Shown here: positions 17,389 through 26,303 of the stretch, piece after piece | Layout of the letters: each line of letters opens with the position of its first letter | Position numbering within the stretch: position 1 is the stretch's first letter | Source: Rhizobium altiplani | Lineage (GTDB): Bacteria; Pseudomonadota; Alphaproteobacteria; Rhizobiales; Rhizobiaceae | DNA length: 64,000 bases | Direction of reading: 5' to 3' | Assembly (NCBI RefSeq): GCF_001542405.1 | Contig: NZ_LNCD01000148.1 | Span: 37,783 to 101,782, forward strand | The notes under the pieces: model-generated | The model's database searches: none | Seen by the model: the letters and a program-made list of their open reading frames with translations, nothing else | What the model was told of the DNA's origin: nothing | Position numbers and translations under genes: made by a program

Positions 17389-18027
17389 TCAGGCTCCTTG
17401 GGAGGAAGAAAGGGATGCGCTTGCCGGCAGCCGCGTGACGCGGCCAGCGGCGACATAACTATCGACAAGCTGCCGCTCGGCAGCAAAAGGATGCCATTCC
17501 CATCCCGCGTGGCCGAAGCCTGCGAGATCGATGGTCGCCTCGGGAAATCTGTTCATCACTTCGGCGATCACGATCATGCCGCTGCTCGGCACGACGTAGG
17601 GCGCCGGGTGGTAGGCAGCGAGCGCCTTGTCCACCGCTTCATGAATCACTTTGTCAACGACCACATGCATCTTGCCAACATCAGCACAGAACGCATTGAA
17701 TTGACTCGTGTAGTCGTCGCAGAAATCGTCGAGCTCGGGATGCGATACGGCCAGCGGCGCTCGCAGTTCCGCGAACTTTTGCGGATCGCGCACGCTCCAG
17801 ATCGCCGCCGCCTCACGCACGGCTGGATGCTCCCGCCACGCCTCGGAAGCAAGCATTGCCTTGCCCGGCCGCCCGGTATTGCAGACGGCGACGACGTCGG
17901 TGCGCCCCGGGCTCGCTTCGTAGGAGCGGCATTCGTTAAAGCGAATAACGAACGCAGCATCCGCCACTGCGGCCGCCGCCTGTGCGCCGATCTCTCCGTT
18001 GCCGACGACCATGATCCTGCCAACCAT
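17389..18027 (-). CDS. Urease-operon protein of unknown function (Rossmann-like start)
   Basis: A 212-residue protein encoded between the DUF1311 gene and ureC, with 1-3 nt spacing on both sides. It opens with 'IMVVGNGEIG', followed by 'VIRFNECRSYEASPGRTDVVAVCNTG'. That order (nucleotide-binding-like glycine turn, R-F-N, and a GxxTDVVAxxN block) resembles sialyltransferase-like GT29 proteins. The C-terminal 'HAGWEWHPFAAERQLVDSY' could be a catalytic or ligand-binding patch. A comparable gene is present in urease operons of related rhizobia. No function can be assigned and no signal peptide is seen. Confidence 0.7.
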   Translation of the reverse strand: MVGRIMVVGNGEIGAQAAAAVADAAFVIRFNECRSYEASPGRTDVVAVCNTGRPGKAMLASEAWREHPAVREAAAIWSVRDPQKFAELRAPLAVSHPELDDFCDDYTSQFNAFCADVGKMHVVVDKVIHEAVDKALAAYHPAPYVVPSSGMIVIAEVMNRFPEATIDLAGFGHAGWEWHPFAAERQLVDSYVAAGRVTRLPASASLSSSQGA

Positions 18028-18028
18028 G

Positions 18029-18439
18029 TCAGTTGCCCATCGTCTCTGCGAGTTCCTTGAGCTGCTTGGTGCGCGCGTCCGTCAACTCTGCAATGCAGCC
18101 TGCTACGAGCATCGGCTCCATCGTGCCGCCACGCGCCTGAAAGCCTGCCGCCTCACACTCCGCATCACGGAAATTCACCCATGCGCGCTGCGCCTTCACC
18201 AGTGCCTCTTCGGCACCCCGCATATCCGCATCGAGATCCTTGTCGAGTGCTGCGAGAGCCGCGCGCGTGATCTTGTATTGTGCGTTCAGTGCCTTGTCGC
18301 CGGTCTGCTGGCGCGCCTGTTCACAAGCCGTCATGTCAGCTTGCGTGACCGGATTTTTGCAATCAAGATCCTCGGCGTTGGCGCCGAAGGCAAAGACCGT
18401 CGCAGCGCCGGCGGCCAGAAGGTGCAGGCTCGCACGCAT
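18029..18439 (-). CDS. Secreted DUF1311 / LprI-like protein in the urease operon
   Basis: The 136-residue product has a signal peptide (MRASLHLLAAGAA..., cleavage near ANA-ED). The mature domain is ~115 residues with four Cys (in 'DLDCKNPVTQADMTACEQ', 'DAECEA' and 'VAGCIAE'), the layout of the DUF1311 / lysozyme-inhibitor LprI family. The start at 18439 has GGGAG 6 nt upstream. It sits 19 nt after ureB and 1 nt before the next gene. Why a periplasmic protein should be co-expressed with cytoplasmic urease is unclear; a role in the envelope stress caused by alkalinisation is only a guess. Confidence 0.8.
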   Translation of the reverse strand: MRASLHLLAAGAATVFAFGANAEDLDCKNPVTQADMTACEQARQQTGDKALNAQYKITRAALAALDKDLDADMRGAEEALVKAQRAWVNFRDAECEAAGFQARGGTMEPMLVAGCIAELTDARTKQLKELAETMGN

Positions 18440-18458
18440 CGTCTGCTCCCGGCCCACT

Positions 18459-18764
18459 CTAGAGCTTGCCCATGACCAGCTGGCGGAAACCGTAGACTTC
18501 GCGCTTGCCGGAGAGAGGGATGAGCGTCACCGAGCGCGTCTGACCGGGCTCGAAACGTACGGCCGTGCCGGCCGGGATATCGAGCCGCATGCCGTGTGCC
18601 TTCTCCCGATCGAAAGAGAGACCGGCATTCGTTTCCGCGAAATGATAGTGGCTGCCGACCTGCACGGGGCGATCACCGGTGTTCGAGACCTCAAGCGTCA
18701 CTGTCGGCGCGCCGAAGTTCAGCTCGATGTCGCCGCTTGCGGCAATGATTTCTCCTGGGATCAT
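18459..18764 (-). CDS. ureB: Urease beta subunit (UreB)
   Basis: The 101-residue structural subunit is identified by 'MIPGEIIAASGDIELN', 'VQVGSHYHFAETNAGLSFDR' and the C-terminal 'GKREVYGFRQLVMGKL'. The length is normal for separate beta subunits. It lies between the DUF1272 gene and the DUF1311 gene. Confidence 0.97.
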   Translation of the reverse strand: MIPGEIIAASGDIELNFGAPTVTLEVSNTGDRPVQVGSHYHFAETNAGLSFDREKAHGMRLDIPAGTAVRFEPGQTRSVTLIPLSGKREVYGFRQLVMGKL

Positions 18765-18774
18765 GATCTTCTCC

Positions 18775-19029
18775 TCACGCAGCCTTGATGGGCCCGCAGC
18801 CCTCGGCTTTCAGAACGCGCTTTGTTGACGCCGGGTACTTGGCAAGTTTGGCAGCGGGGCGCGCCGGGCGACGCACAAGTTCGCCGCCGCAATTCGGGCA
18901 GATGCCGCCGAGAACATCGGCAACGCAATCGGCGCAGAACGTGCATTCGAATGTGCAGATCATTGCCTCAGAACTGTCGGGCGGAAGATCCTTGTCGCAG
19001 CATTCGCAATTGGGGCGCAGCTCCAGCAT
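18775..19029 (-). CDS. DUF1272 small zinc-ribbon-like protein
   Basis: An 84-residue protein with eight Cys arranged in pairs: 'PNCECCDKDLP', 'ICTFECTFCADCVADVLGGICPNCGGEL'. The spacing fits one or two zinc sites, and the whole matches the DUF1272 family. The start at 19029 (MLELRPNC) is chosen because it is the conserved family N-terminus and lies 7 nt after the ureA stop codon. The C-terminal ~30 residues are basic and low in complexity. DUF1272 proteins are uncharacterised; placement between ureA and ureB suggests co-expression with urease. Confidence 0.82.
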   Translation of the reverse strand: MLELRPNCECCDKDLPPDSSEAMICTFECTFCADCVADVLGGICPNCGGELVRRPARPAAKLAKYPASTKRVLKAEGCGPIKAA

Positions 19030-19036
19030 GGGAACC

Positions 19037-19339
19037 TCAGCGGATCGGTTCGTGGACGGTGACGAGCTTGGTGCCATCAGGAAAGGTTGCCTCGACCTGG
19101 ACGTCATGGATCATCTCCGCGATGCCTTCCATCACTTGGTCACGGCCGACGACATGAGCCCCCGCCTCCATCAGTTCGGCGACCGGACGCCCGTCACGCG
19201 CGCCTTCGACGACGAAATCGGTGATCAACGCGATCGCTTCGGGATGGTTGAGCTTGACGCCCCGTTCCAGCCGCCGCCGCGCGACCATCGCCGCCATCGA
19301 AATCAACAGCTTGTCTTTTTCTCTCGGTGTGAGGTTCAT
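19037..19339 (-). CDS. ureA: Urease gamma subunit (UreA)
   Basis: The 100-residue subunit begins MNLTPREKDKLL and contains 'RRRLERGVKLNHPEAIALI' and 'MIHDVQVEATFPDGTKLVTVHEPI', all diagnostic of the family. It starts 20 nt after ureD. Confidence 0.97.
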   Translation of the reverse strand: MNLTPREKDKLLISMAAMVARRRLERGVKLNHPEAIALITDFVVEGARDGRPVAELMEAGAHVVGRDQVMEGIAEMIHDVQVEATFPDGTKLVTVHEPIR

Positions 19340-19359
19340 CGTGCATCCATCTGCTTCAA

Positions 19360-20181
19360 CTAGAGATTCCAGACTTTCGGCACCGGCGCTCCATCCCGCA
19401 AGGCCGAAATGATCGGGATGAGAATTTTTCTCAAGGCAAAACCATCGGGCGCTGAAAGGCGCACGACAAGCTTGCCGGCCCAGCTGCTGGCGCCGCCCAT
19501 ATGGCCCTCAAGCAGCGGGCGCACTGCACCGAGGTAGGCTTCGGCGCGCGGCCCTACATACAGCAGCGTTGCAAACGCGACCTTGCCTGACAGCACGGCA
19601 TCGGCACCGGCAAACATTGCAACATTTCCCTGCAGCGCCAGGTCCTCGGCGTGGCAGAGCCGGCCTGCCTTGCGAATACGCCAGCGGTCGCGAAAGAGGC
19701 CGCTCTCCACCGCCTCCCCCATCGCCTTCCGGCCAAGCAGGATGGCCTCGACGGCCAGGAATTCGGCATCATCATCGAGATCAACGTCGAGCTTTCGAAA
19801 CAGCGATGAACGATCGAACAGGATGGTTTCCTGCGGCAACCAGTCCACCCGGGCGTTTGCGCCCGCGGTAATGCTAGTGTTGACCTCAGCCGTTCCTGCC
19901 GATGCCTTGTAGATCTTCTCGCAGGCCTGCGTGGTGACGTCGATGCGGGCGCCGGGACCAGCCGTAACGCTCCAGTTCATTCGGTCGCCGCCGGTGAGGC
20001 CGCCCGCGGTATTGATGATGACGGCTTCCATGGAGGAATCGAACGTATCCGGAAGCCGGATCTTGCCCGCTCCTTCCTGGTAGAGTTCCTGCAGGCGCGT
20101 ACGCCCGTCGAGCATCCTCGCAGCCAGATGCCCGCGCCCCTCGGCTCTCTGCGGTCTCGTAGCTGCCGCCGCGTTCGTCAT
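19360..20181 (-). CDS. ureD: Urease accessory protein UreD (UreH)
   Basis: The 273-residue scaffold protein holds the urease apoprotein during nickel delivery. 'PQRAEGRGHLAARM', 'NTAGGLTGGDRMNW' and 'TTQACEKIYKA' are family hallmarks. The start at 20181 is used because AAGGGACGG lies just upstream; an upstream TTG would add five residues. This is the first gene of the urease operon. It lies about 180 nt downstream of urtE on the same strand, so it may have its own promoter or be read through from urt. Confidence 0.94.
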   Translation of the reverse strand: MTNAAAATRPQRAEGRGHLAARMLDGRTRLQELYQEGAGKIRLPDTFDSSMEAVIINTAGGLTGGDRMNWSVTAGPGARIDVTTQACEKIYKASAGTAEVNTSITAGANARVDWLPQETILFDRSSLFRKLDVDLDDDAEFLAVEAILLGRKAMGEAVESGLFRDRWRIRKAGRLCHAEDLALQGNVAMFAGADAVLSGKVAFATLLYVGPRAEAYLGAVRPLLEGHMGGASSWAGKLVVRLSAPDGFALRKILIPIISALRDGAPVPKVWNL

Positions 20182-20361
20182 TCCGTCCCTTCCCAATGGA
20201 CCGCCGGTTGACCCCGGCCGTTTTCATTGAAGTCACTAACTTGCAGAAAGCAAGCAATTCCCGTGCCGCTCCGACACACTCACCACGATCGGACCGGCGG
20301 CAACGAGATCCTTCAGAAACTGCCGAGGAAAACAGCATCTGCCCAACAGATAACCACTGGA

Positions 20362-21057
20362 TCATACAGTCAAATGACGACGCGCTTCCGGCGTATCGAG
20401 CGTTTCCGCAAGCCCCTCGTGAACGATCTCGCCGCGATCCATGATGTAGACGTAATCGGCAAGTTCGCGGCAGAAATCGAGATACTGTTCCACCAGCAGG
20501 ATCGCCATCCCGGCACTGTCGCGCAGATACCGGATTGCCCGGCCGATGTCCTTGATGATCGACGGCTGGATGCCCTCGGTCGGCTCGTCGAGCACGAGGA
20601 TCTTCGGCCGCGTTACCATCGCCCGGCCGATCGCCAGCTGCTGCTGCTGTCCGCCGGAAAGGTCGCCGCCGCGACGTCCAAGCATGGTCTGCAGCACAGG
20701 AAACAGGCTGAAGATATCGTCGGGAATATTCTTGCTGCCCCGTGAAAGCGGCGCAAAGCCGGTCTCGAGATTTTCTTTTACCGTCAGCAACGGAAAGATC
20801 TCACGCCCCTGCGGCACATAGCCGATGCCCTGCTTGGCGCGCGCATAGGGCGGCAGGCCGTTGAGCCTGGTGTCGTTGAACGTCACCGTTCCCGCCGACA
20901 GCGGATGCTGGCCGGTAACGGCGCGGAGAAGAGAACTCTTGCCCACGCCGTTACGCCCTAGCACGCAAGTGATCTTGCCCATTTCCGCCTTGATGGAAAT
21001 GCCGCGCAGCGCCTGGGCGGCGCCATAGTGAAGGTTTGCATTTTCGACTGTCAGCAT
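20362..21057 (-). CDS. urtE: Urea ABC transporter ATPase UrtE
   Basis: A 231-residue LivF-like nucleotide-binding subunit. Walker A is 'GRNGVGKSSLL', the signature 'LSGGQQQQLAIGRAM' and Walker B 'ILVLDEPTEGI'. The run 'LSGGQQQQ' is typical of UrtE. The gene starts 1 nt after the urtD stop codon and is last in the urt unit. Confidence 0.94.
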   Translation of the reverse strand: MLTVENANLHYGAAQALRGISIKAEMGKITCVLGRNGVGKSSLLRAVTGQHPLSAGTVTFNDTRLNGLPPYARAKQGIGYVPQGREIFPLLTVKENLETGFAPLSRGSKNIPDDIFSLFPVLQTMLGRRGGDLSGGQQQQLAIGRAMVTRPKILVLDEPTEGIQPSIIKDIGRAIRYLRDSAGMAILLVEQYLDFCRELADYVYIMDRGEIVHEGLAETLDTPEARRHLTV

Positions 21058-21058
21058 C

Positions 21059-21814
21059 TCAGCGCCCCAGATAATTCTCGATCACCTTCGGATCGGAGCT
21101 CACGAAATCGATCGATCCTTCGGCCAGCACCGAACCTTCGGCAAGGCAGGTCACCTTGACGCCGAGATCGCGGATGAAGCCCATGTCATGCTCCACGACG
21201 ACGACCGAGCGGGTCTTGGCGATCTCCTTGAGGAGGATCGCCGTTTCCGCGGTTTCGGCGTCCGTCATGCCGGCGACCGGCTCATCGACCAACAAAAGCT
21301 TCGGTTCCTGCGCCAGAAGCATGCCGATCTCCAGCCACTGCTTCTGGCCGTGCGAGAGGTTGGCGGCGAGTTCGTCGCGCCGATGCGTCAGCCGCACGGT
21401 CTCAAGGATCTCCTCGATGCGAGCCCTGTCTTCCGCGGAGAGCCGGTAGAACAGCGTCGAGAAGACATCGCGCTTGCGGTTCAAGGCGAGTTCGAGGTTG
21501 TCCCACACCGTGTGACTTTCGAAGACCGTCGGTTTCTGGAACTTGCGACCAATCCCGAGCTGCGCGATGTCGGCCTCGTCGAGTTTGGTGAGATCGGTCT
21601 GCCCGTTGAAGAACACCTCGCCTTCATCCGGTCGCGTCTTGCCGGTGATGATGTCCATCATCGTTGTCTTGCCGGCACCATTCGGGCCGATGATGGCCCG
21701 AAGTTCGCCGGGCTCGATGACGATCGAGAGCGAGTTCAGTGCCTTGAAGCCGTCGAAGGAAACCGAGACGTTGTTGAGATAGAGAACGCTGTTTGGTTTG
21801 ACGTCAGGGATCAT
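21059..21814 (-). CDS. urtD: Urea ABC transporter ATPase UrtD
   Basis: A 251-residue LivG-like ATPase with 'GPNGAGKTTMMDIITGKTRP' (Walker A) and 'LLLVDEPVAGMTDAE' (Walker B). The signature is the UrtD variant 'NLSHGQKQWLEIGM', in which the second Gly of LSGGQ is replaced. That variant helps separate it from LivG. It lies 6 nt after urtC. Confidence 0.94.
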   Translation of the reverse strand: MIPDVKPNSVLYLNNVSVSFDGFKALNSLSIVIEPGELRAIIGPNGAGKTTMMDIITGKTRPDEGEVFFNGQTDLTKLDEADIAQLGIGRKFQKPTVFESHTVWDNLELALNRKRDVFSTLFYRLSAEDRARIEEILETVRLTHRRDELAANLSHGQKQWLEIGMLLAQEPKLLLVDEPVAGMTDAETAETAILLKEIAKTRSVVVVEHDMGFIRDLGVKVTCLAEGSVLAEGSIDFVSSDPKVIENYLGR

Positions 21815-21820
21815 GTTCGC

Positions 21821-22984
21821 TTACTCCGCCGGCTGGATTTTTGCATCGATACCCTCTTCCTGAAGCGCGGGCGGGGTCGCCTCCGTCTTCGGCTTGCGGC
21901 GCGTGAAGTACTGGCCGATGGTCCCGACGATCCCCTTTGGCAGGAACAGCGTGACGAGCACGAAGAGACCGCCAAGCGCGAACAGCCAGAACTCGGGGAA
22001 AAGGCCCGTGAAGATCGTCTTGCCGCCGTTGACCAGAATGGCGCCGATGATCGGCCCGATCAGCGTCGAGCGACCGCCGACTGCCGTCCAGATGACCACT
22101 TCGATCGAGTTGGCCGGCGCGAATTCGCCGGGGTTGATGATGCCGACCTGCGGCACGTAAAGCGCACCGGCAATGCCCGCCATCATCGCGGAGACGACAA
22201 AGGTGAAGAGCTTGAAGTGCTCGACGCGGTAGCCGAGGAAGCGCGTGCGGCTTTCCGCATCACGCACGCCGACCAGCACCTTGCCGAACTTCGAGCGGAC
22301 GATGGCGGAGGCAATCATGAGCGACAGTGCAAGGAAGATGGCGGTCGCTGCAAACAGCGCAGCACGCGTGCCATCAGCCTGAACGTTAAAGCCGAGAATT
22401 TCCTTGAAGTCGGTCATGCCGTTGTTGCCGCCGAAGCCCATGTCGTTTCTGAAGAAGGCGAGCAGCAGCGCGTAGGTCATCGCCTGCGTGATGATCGACA
22501 GGTAGACGCCGTTGACGCGTGAGCGGAAGGCGAACCAGCCGAACACGAAGGCCAGCAGTCCCGGCACCAGCAGAACCATCAGCGCCGCGAACCAGAACTT
22601 GTCAAAGCCGTACCAGAACCACGGCAGTTCCTTCCAGTTCAGGAACACCATGAAATCCGGAAGGATCGGGTCGCCATAGACGCCGCGCGAGCCGATCTGT
22701 CGCATCAGATACATGCCCATCGCATAGCCGCCGAGCGCGAAAAAGGCGCCGTGGCCGAGTGAGAGAATGCCGCAGAAGCCCCAGACAAGGTCGAGCGCCA
22801 GCGCCAGCAGGGCGTAGGTGAGATACTTGCCGAACAGCGCCATGATATAGGTCGGGATATGCAGCGGATTGGTCGGCGCGGTCATCAGGTTGAGAACCGG
22901 CACCAGCACGGCGACTGCAAGCAGAATGACGATCGCAGCGACGATCTTATGGTCGAGAGACCGAAGCAGGAAGGCCGTAATCAT
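21821..22984 (-). CDS. urtC: Urea ABC transporter permease UrtC
   Basis: The 387-residue LivM-like permease has about nine or ten hydrophobic helices and ends in a charged tail. 'LDLVWGFCGILSLGHGAFFALGGYAMGMYLM' contains the family motif, including the W-G-x-x-G-I-L-S-L-G-H element of UrtC. It overlaps the urtB stop codon by ATGA. Confidence 0.94.
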   Translation of the reverse strand: MITAFLLRSLDHKIVAAIVILLAVAVLVPVLNLMTAPTNPLHIPTYIMALFGKYLTYALLALALDLVWGFCGILSLGHGAFFALGGYAMGMYLMRQIGSRGVYGDPILPDFMVFLNWKELPWFWYGFDKFWFAALMVLLVPGLLAFVFGWFAFRSRVNGVYLSIITQAMTYALLLAFFRNDMGFGGNNGMTDFKEILGFNVQADGTRAALFAATAIFLALSLMIASAIVRSKFGKVLVGVRDAESRTRFLGYRVEHFKLFTFVVSAMMAGIAGALYVPQVGIINPGEFAPANSIEVVIWTAVGGRSTLIGPIIGAILVNGGKTIFTGLFPEFWLFALGGLFVLVTLFLPKGIVGTIGQYFTRRKPKTEATPPALQEEGIDAKIQPAE

Positions 22985-24600
22985 GCTTCCACCGCCCTTC
23001 CTTTGAGTGCGAAGAGCCCACGCGGACGCTTCTGGATGAACAGAATGATGAGGACGAGCACCAGTATCTTGCCGAGCACGGCGCCGGCGAAGGGCTCGAG
23101 GAACTTGTTGAGGACACCGAGCGACAGCGCACCGACGAGCGTGCCCCAGAGATTGCCCACGCCACCGAAGACCACGACCATGAAGCTGTCGATGATGTAG
23201 CTCTGCCCGAGGTTAGGCGACACGTTGTCGATCTGGCTGAGCGCGACGCCCGCTATGCCGGCAATGCCGGAGCCGAGCGCGAAGGTGAATGCATCGACCC
23301 AGCCGGTGCGGATGCCCATCGACGAGGCCATGCGGCGGTTCTGCGTAACCGCGCGCATCTGCAGGCCGAAGGCCGAGCGCTTCAGGAGAACGAGCAGCGC
23401 AAAGAACACAGCCATCGAGAAAACGATGATCCAGAGGCGGTTCCAGGTGATCGAGAGCCCGCCCAGTTCAAATGCGCCGGACATCCAGCTTGGATTGCGC
23501 ACCTCGCGATTCGTCGGGCCGAAGATCGTGCGAACCGCCTGCTGCAGGATCAGCGACGCGCCCCAGGTGGCGAGCAGCGTTTCGAGCGGCCGGCCATAGA
23601 GATAACGGATGACGACCCGCTCGATGACAAGACCGACAAAGCCGGTGAAGACGAAAGCCGCCGGCACGGAGAAGGCCAGCGAATAGTTTCCGAGTTCGGG
23701 AAATGCGGAGCTGATGTACTCCTGCACGACGTACGTCGTGTAAGCGCCGATCATCACCATTTCGCCATGCGCCATGTTGATGACGCCCATGACGCCGAAG
23801 GTAATGGCAAGGCCGATCGCGGCCAGCAGCAGCACCGAGCCAAGCGACAGCCCGTACCAGACGTTCTGCCCGACATCCCAAAGCGCCAGGCTGCGGTTGA
23901 TCGCGTTGACATGGGTCTGGATAGCACCCTTCAGTTCCTCAGGCGCGGTCGCCATCGCGGAATTCAGGATGGTCAGCGCATCGCGCCCGCCGCGCGCAGC
24001 GACCGTATCGATCGCGGCCTTCTTCTCTTCGGCGCTGACATCGCTCTTCAGAACCATGACAGCGCGCGCCGCTTCCATCGCATTTTTGACCTCGGCGTCG
24101 TTTTCTTCAGCCAGCGCCGAGGTGAGGAGGTCAAGATTTGACGGATCGGCGTCCTTGAGCAGTCCTTGGGCTGCCGCAAGCCGCGCGCCCCGATCCGCGC
24201 TCAGGAGCGTCAGCTGGCTGGTGGCGGTGGCAATCACCGTACGCAGCGAGTTGTTGATCTTGACCTTGGACATATAGTCCGGATCGACGTCGGAAACGAC
24301 CGCGCCTGATATCGGGTCGGCATAGGTCGGCTCATCCTCGGTGCCGCCCTGCACCAGCACAGGACCGCCGGTCTCGGAATTCACGTAAAGCTGACCATCG
24401 CTCAGCAACTGCAGGATCTCGCCGACACGCGGGTCCTTGGAGGCGACCAGTGCCTTGATCGCGGCTTCGCGCTCAGGGAAATCGCCGACGCCAAGCGCAT
24501 CGATAAGGGGGTGAATGTCTTGCTGTGCCTTGAGCGCGGTCGCAAAAGCCGGCATGGCCAGGCATAGGGTCAAAAGCAAAATCTTGATGGCGCGATACAT
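22981..24600 (-). CDS. urtB: Urea ABC transporter permease UrtB with long periplasmic N-terminal domain
   Basis: The 539-residue permease begins with a signal-like helix (~1-25) and about 220 residues of Ala/Leu-rich helical repeats predicted to be periplasmic. This extension is characteristic of UrtB and absent from LivH. The LivH-like core follows ('LLAAIGLAITFGVMGVINMAHGEMVMIGAY'). The gene lies 193 nt downstream of urtA, separated by a strong hairpin. Confidence 0.94.
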   Translation of the reverse strand: MYRAIKILLLTLCLAMPAFATALKAQQDIHPLIDALGVGDFPEREAAIKALVASKDPRVGEILQLLSDGQLYVNSETGGPVLVQGGTEDEPTYADPISGAVVSDVDPDYMSKVKINNSLRTVIATATSQLTLLSADRGARLAAAQGLLKDADPSNLDLLTSALAEENDAEVKNAMEAARAVMVLKSDVSAEEKKAAIDTVAARGGRDALTILNSAMATAPEELKGAIQTHVNAINRSLALWDVGQNVWYGLSLGSVLLLAAIGLAITFGVMGVINMAHGEMVMIGAYTTYVVQEYISSAFPELGNYSLAFSVPAAFVFTGFVGLVIERVVIRYLYGRPLETLLATWGASLILQQAVRTIFGPTNREVRNPSWMSGAFELGGLSITWNRLWIIVFSMAVFFALLVLLKRSAFGLQMRAVTQNRRMASSMGIRTGWVDAFTFALGSGIAGIAGVALSQIDNVSPNLGQSYIIDSFMVVVFGGVGNLWGTLVGALSLGVLNKFLEPFAGAVLGKILVLVLIILFIQKRPRGLFALKGRAVEA

Positions 24601-24727
24601 CGGCTCTCTTGCCTCGGTTATCGTTGGCCTTCCGGCGCAATCGGGAAAAATAAGCCCTTAAATCGGCATCGATCCACCATGGAACCGCCGCCGTCCGAAG
24701 CATCAAGGCTGCGCTCCGGAGATGGAC

Positions 24728-24759
24728 CTTCCGCCCGGACAGGAGAGACCGGGCGGAAG
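24728..24759 (-). promoter_or_regulatory. Intercistronic hairpin between urtA and urtB
   Basis: An 11-base perfect inverted repeat (CTTCCGCCCGG at 24728-24738, CCGGGCGGAAG at 24749-24759) has a 10-base loop and no T-run after it in the transcribed (minus) direction. It therefore looks like an mRNA-stabilising or partial-attenuation hairpin that would keep the binding protein at higher levels than the membrane subunits. Confidence 0.6.
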
Positions 24760-24793
24760 TCTTCAGGCGTCAGAGTGACGGGGTGGTTCGCAC

Positions 24794-26086
24794 TCAGGAG
24801 CCCTTGCCGCCGCACTTGCCCGAGGCAACGTTGAAGTTGCCGCAGTTCATGGGCTTGCGCCAATCGGAGATCAGGTCCTTGGAGTCCGGCAGGAAGTCGG
24901 ACCATTCGTCGCCAACGACCGCCGGGGTCTGCTGAACGATTTCGAACTGGCCGTTCGCCTGGATTTCACCGATCAGAACCGGCTTGGTGATGTGGTGGTT
25001 CGGCATGACGGTCGCATAGCCGCCCGACAGGTTCGGAACCGTGGTGCCGATGATCGAGTCGAGAACCTTGTCCGTGTCGGTCGTGCCGGCAGCCTGAACA
25101 GCCTTAACCCATGCGTTGAAGCCGATATAGGCAGCTTCCATCGGGTCGTTGGTCACGCGCTTGTCGTTCTTGGTGAACTCGTGCCACTGTTTGATGAACT
25201 TCTTGTTCGCCGGGCTTTCGACCGACTCGAAGTAGTTCCAGGCAGCGAGGTGACCGACGAGCGGCTTGGTGTCGAGACCGGCAAGCTCTTCTTCACCGAC
25301 CGAGAAGGCGACGACGGGAATGTCGGTTGCCTTGACGCCCTGGTTGCCGAGTTCCTTGTAGAACGGAACGTTGGCGTCACCGTTGATGGTCGAGACCACC
25401 GCCGTCTTCTTGCCGGCCGCGCCGAATTCCTTGATCTTCTTCACTTCCGTCTGCCAGTCGGAGAAGCCGAACGGCGTGTAGTTGATGATGATGTCTTCCT
25501 TCGGAATGCCCTTCGAGACGAGATAGGCTTCCAGGATCTTGTTGGTGGTGCGCGGATAGACGTAGTCGGTGCCTTCGAGAACGAAGCGCTTAACGCCTTC
25601 CTTTTCCATCAGGTAGTCGACGGCCGGAATCGCCTGCTGGTTCGGAGCGGCACCCGTGTAGAAGATGTTGCGCGAGGACTCTTCGCCTTCATACTGAACC
25701 GGGTAGAAGAGGATCGAGTTGAGCTCTTCGAAGACCGGCAGGACCGACTTGCGCGACGAGGACGTCCAGCAACCGAAGACGGCCGCGACCTTGTCCTTTT
25801 CGATCAGCTCGCGTGCCTTTTCGGCAAACAGCGGCCAGTCGGAGGCCGGGTCGACGACGACAGCTTCGAGCTTCTTGCCGAGAAGGCCGCCCTTCTTGTT
25901 CTGCTCGTCGATGAGCATCAGCATGGCGTCTTTCAGCGTCGTTTCGGAGATCGCCATCGTGCCGGACAGCGAGTGCAGAACGCCGACCTTGATGGTGTCG
26001 TCAGCCGCAACGGCTCCGTGGAATGCGGCCGTGGCCGACATGACGGCGCCGAGTGCGGCGCCCGTGATATAGGACTTGAGATTCAT
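24794..26086 (-). CDS. urtA: Urea-binding protein UrtA
   Basis: The 430-residue periplasmic binding protein starts with a signal peptide (~1-27). 'IKVGVLHSLSGTMAISETTLKDAMLMLIDEQNKKGG' and 'VFGCWTSSSRKSVLPVFE' are distinctive of the UrtA branch rather than amide-binding FmdD or LivK. The C-terminus is 'CGGKGS'-like, Cys-containing and Gly/Lys-rich. It is the first gene of urtABCDE, and its promoter lies in the 217-nt gap to the divergent sensor kinase gene. Confidence 0.95.
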   Translation of the reverse strand: MNLKSYITGAALGAVMSATAAFHGAVAADDTIKVGVLHSLSGTMAISETTLKDAMLMLIDEQNKKGGLLGKKLEAVVVDPASDWPLFAEKARELIEKDKVAAVFGCWTSSSRKSVLPVFEELNSILFYPVQYEGEESSRNIFYTGAAPNQQAIPAVDYLMEKEGVKRFVLEGTDYVYPRTTNKILEAYLVSKGIPKEDIIINYTPFGFSDWQTEVKKIKEFGAAGKKTAVVSTINGDANVPFYKELGNQGVKATDIPVVAFSVGEEELAGLDTKPLVGHLAAWNYFESVESPANKKFIKQWHEFTKNDKRVTNDPMEAAYIGFNAWVKAVQAAGTTDTDKVLDSIIGTTVPNLSGGYATVMPNHHITKPVLIGEIQANGQFEIVQQTPAVVGDEWSDFLPDSKDLISDWRKPMNCGNFNVASGKCGGKGS

Positions 26087-26303
26087 CTGGTTGATCCCCT
26101 CTTCTTGTTAGACAACAGGCCGAAAACGGAAGTTAACTGTTGCTTAAAGGACTATCCGGTGCTGCACTGCGAAAGCGTATACGTGATATGACGTAGGTGA
26201 CGGGGCGAAATGTGCAGTTCTGTGCTGCGCCGCACTCTTAAGCCTCGCGTGGTTCCATGTTACGAACGCATGACAAGGGGAACAAAGGGGCTGGCACTAA
26301 CGC

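Noticed and set aside
26292..26297. TGGCAC resembling a sigma-54 -24 element before the sensor-kinase gene
   Set aside because: The bases at -12 read CATGG instead of TTGCA, and the start codon lies within the would-be promoter, so the match is by chance.
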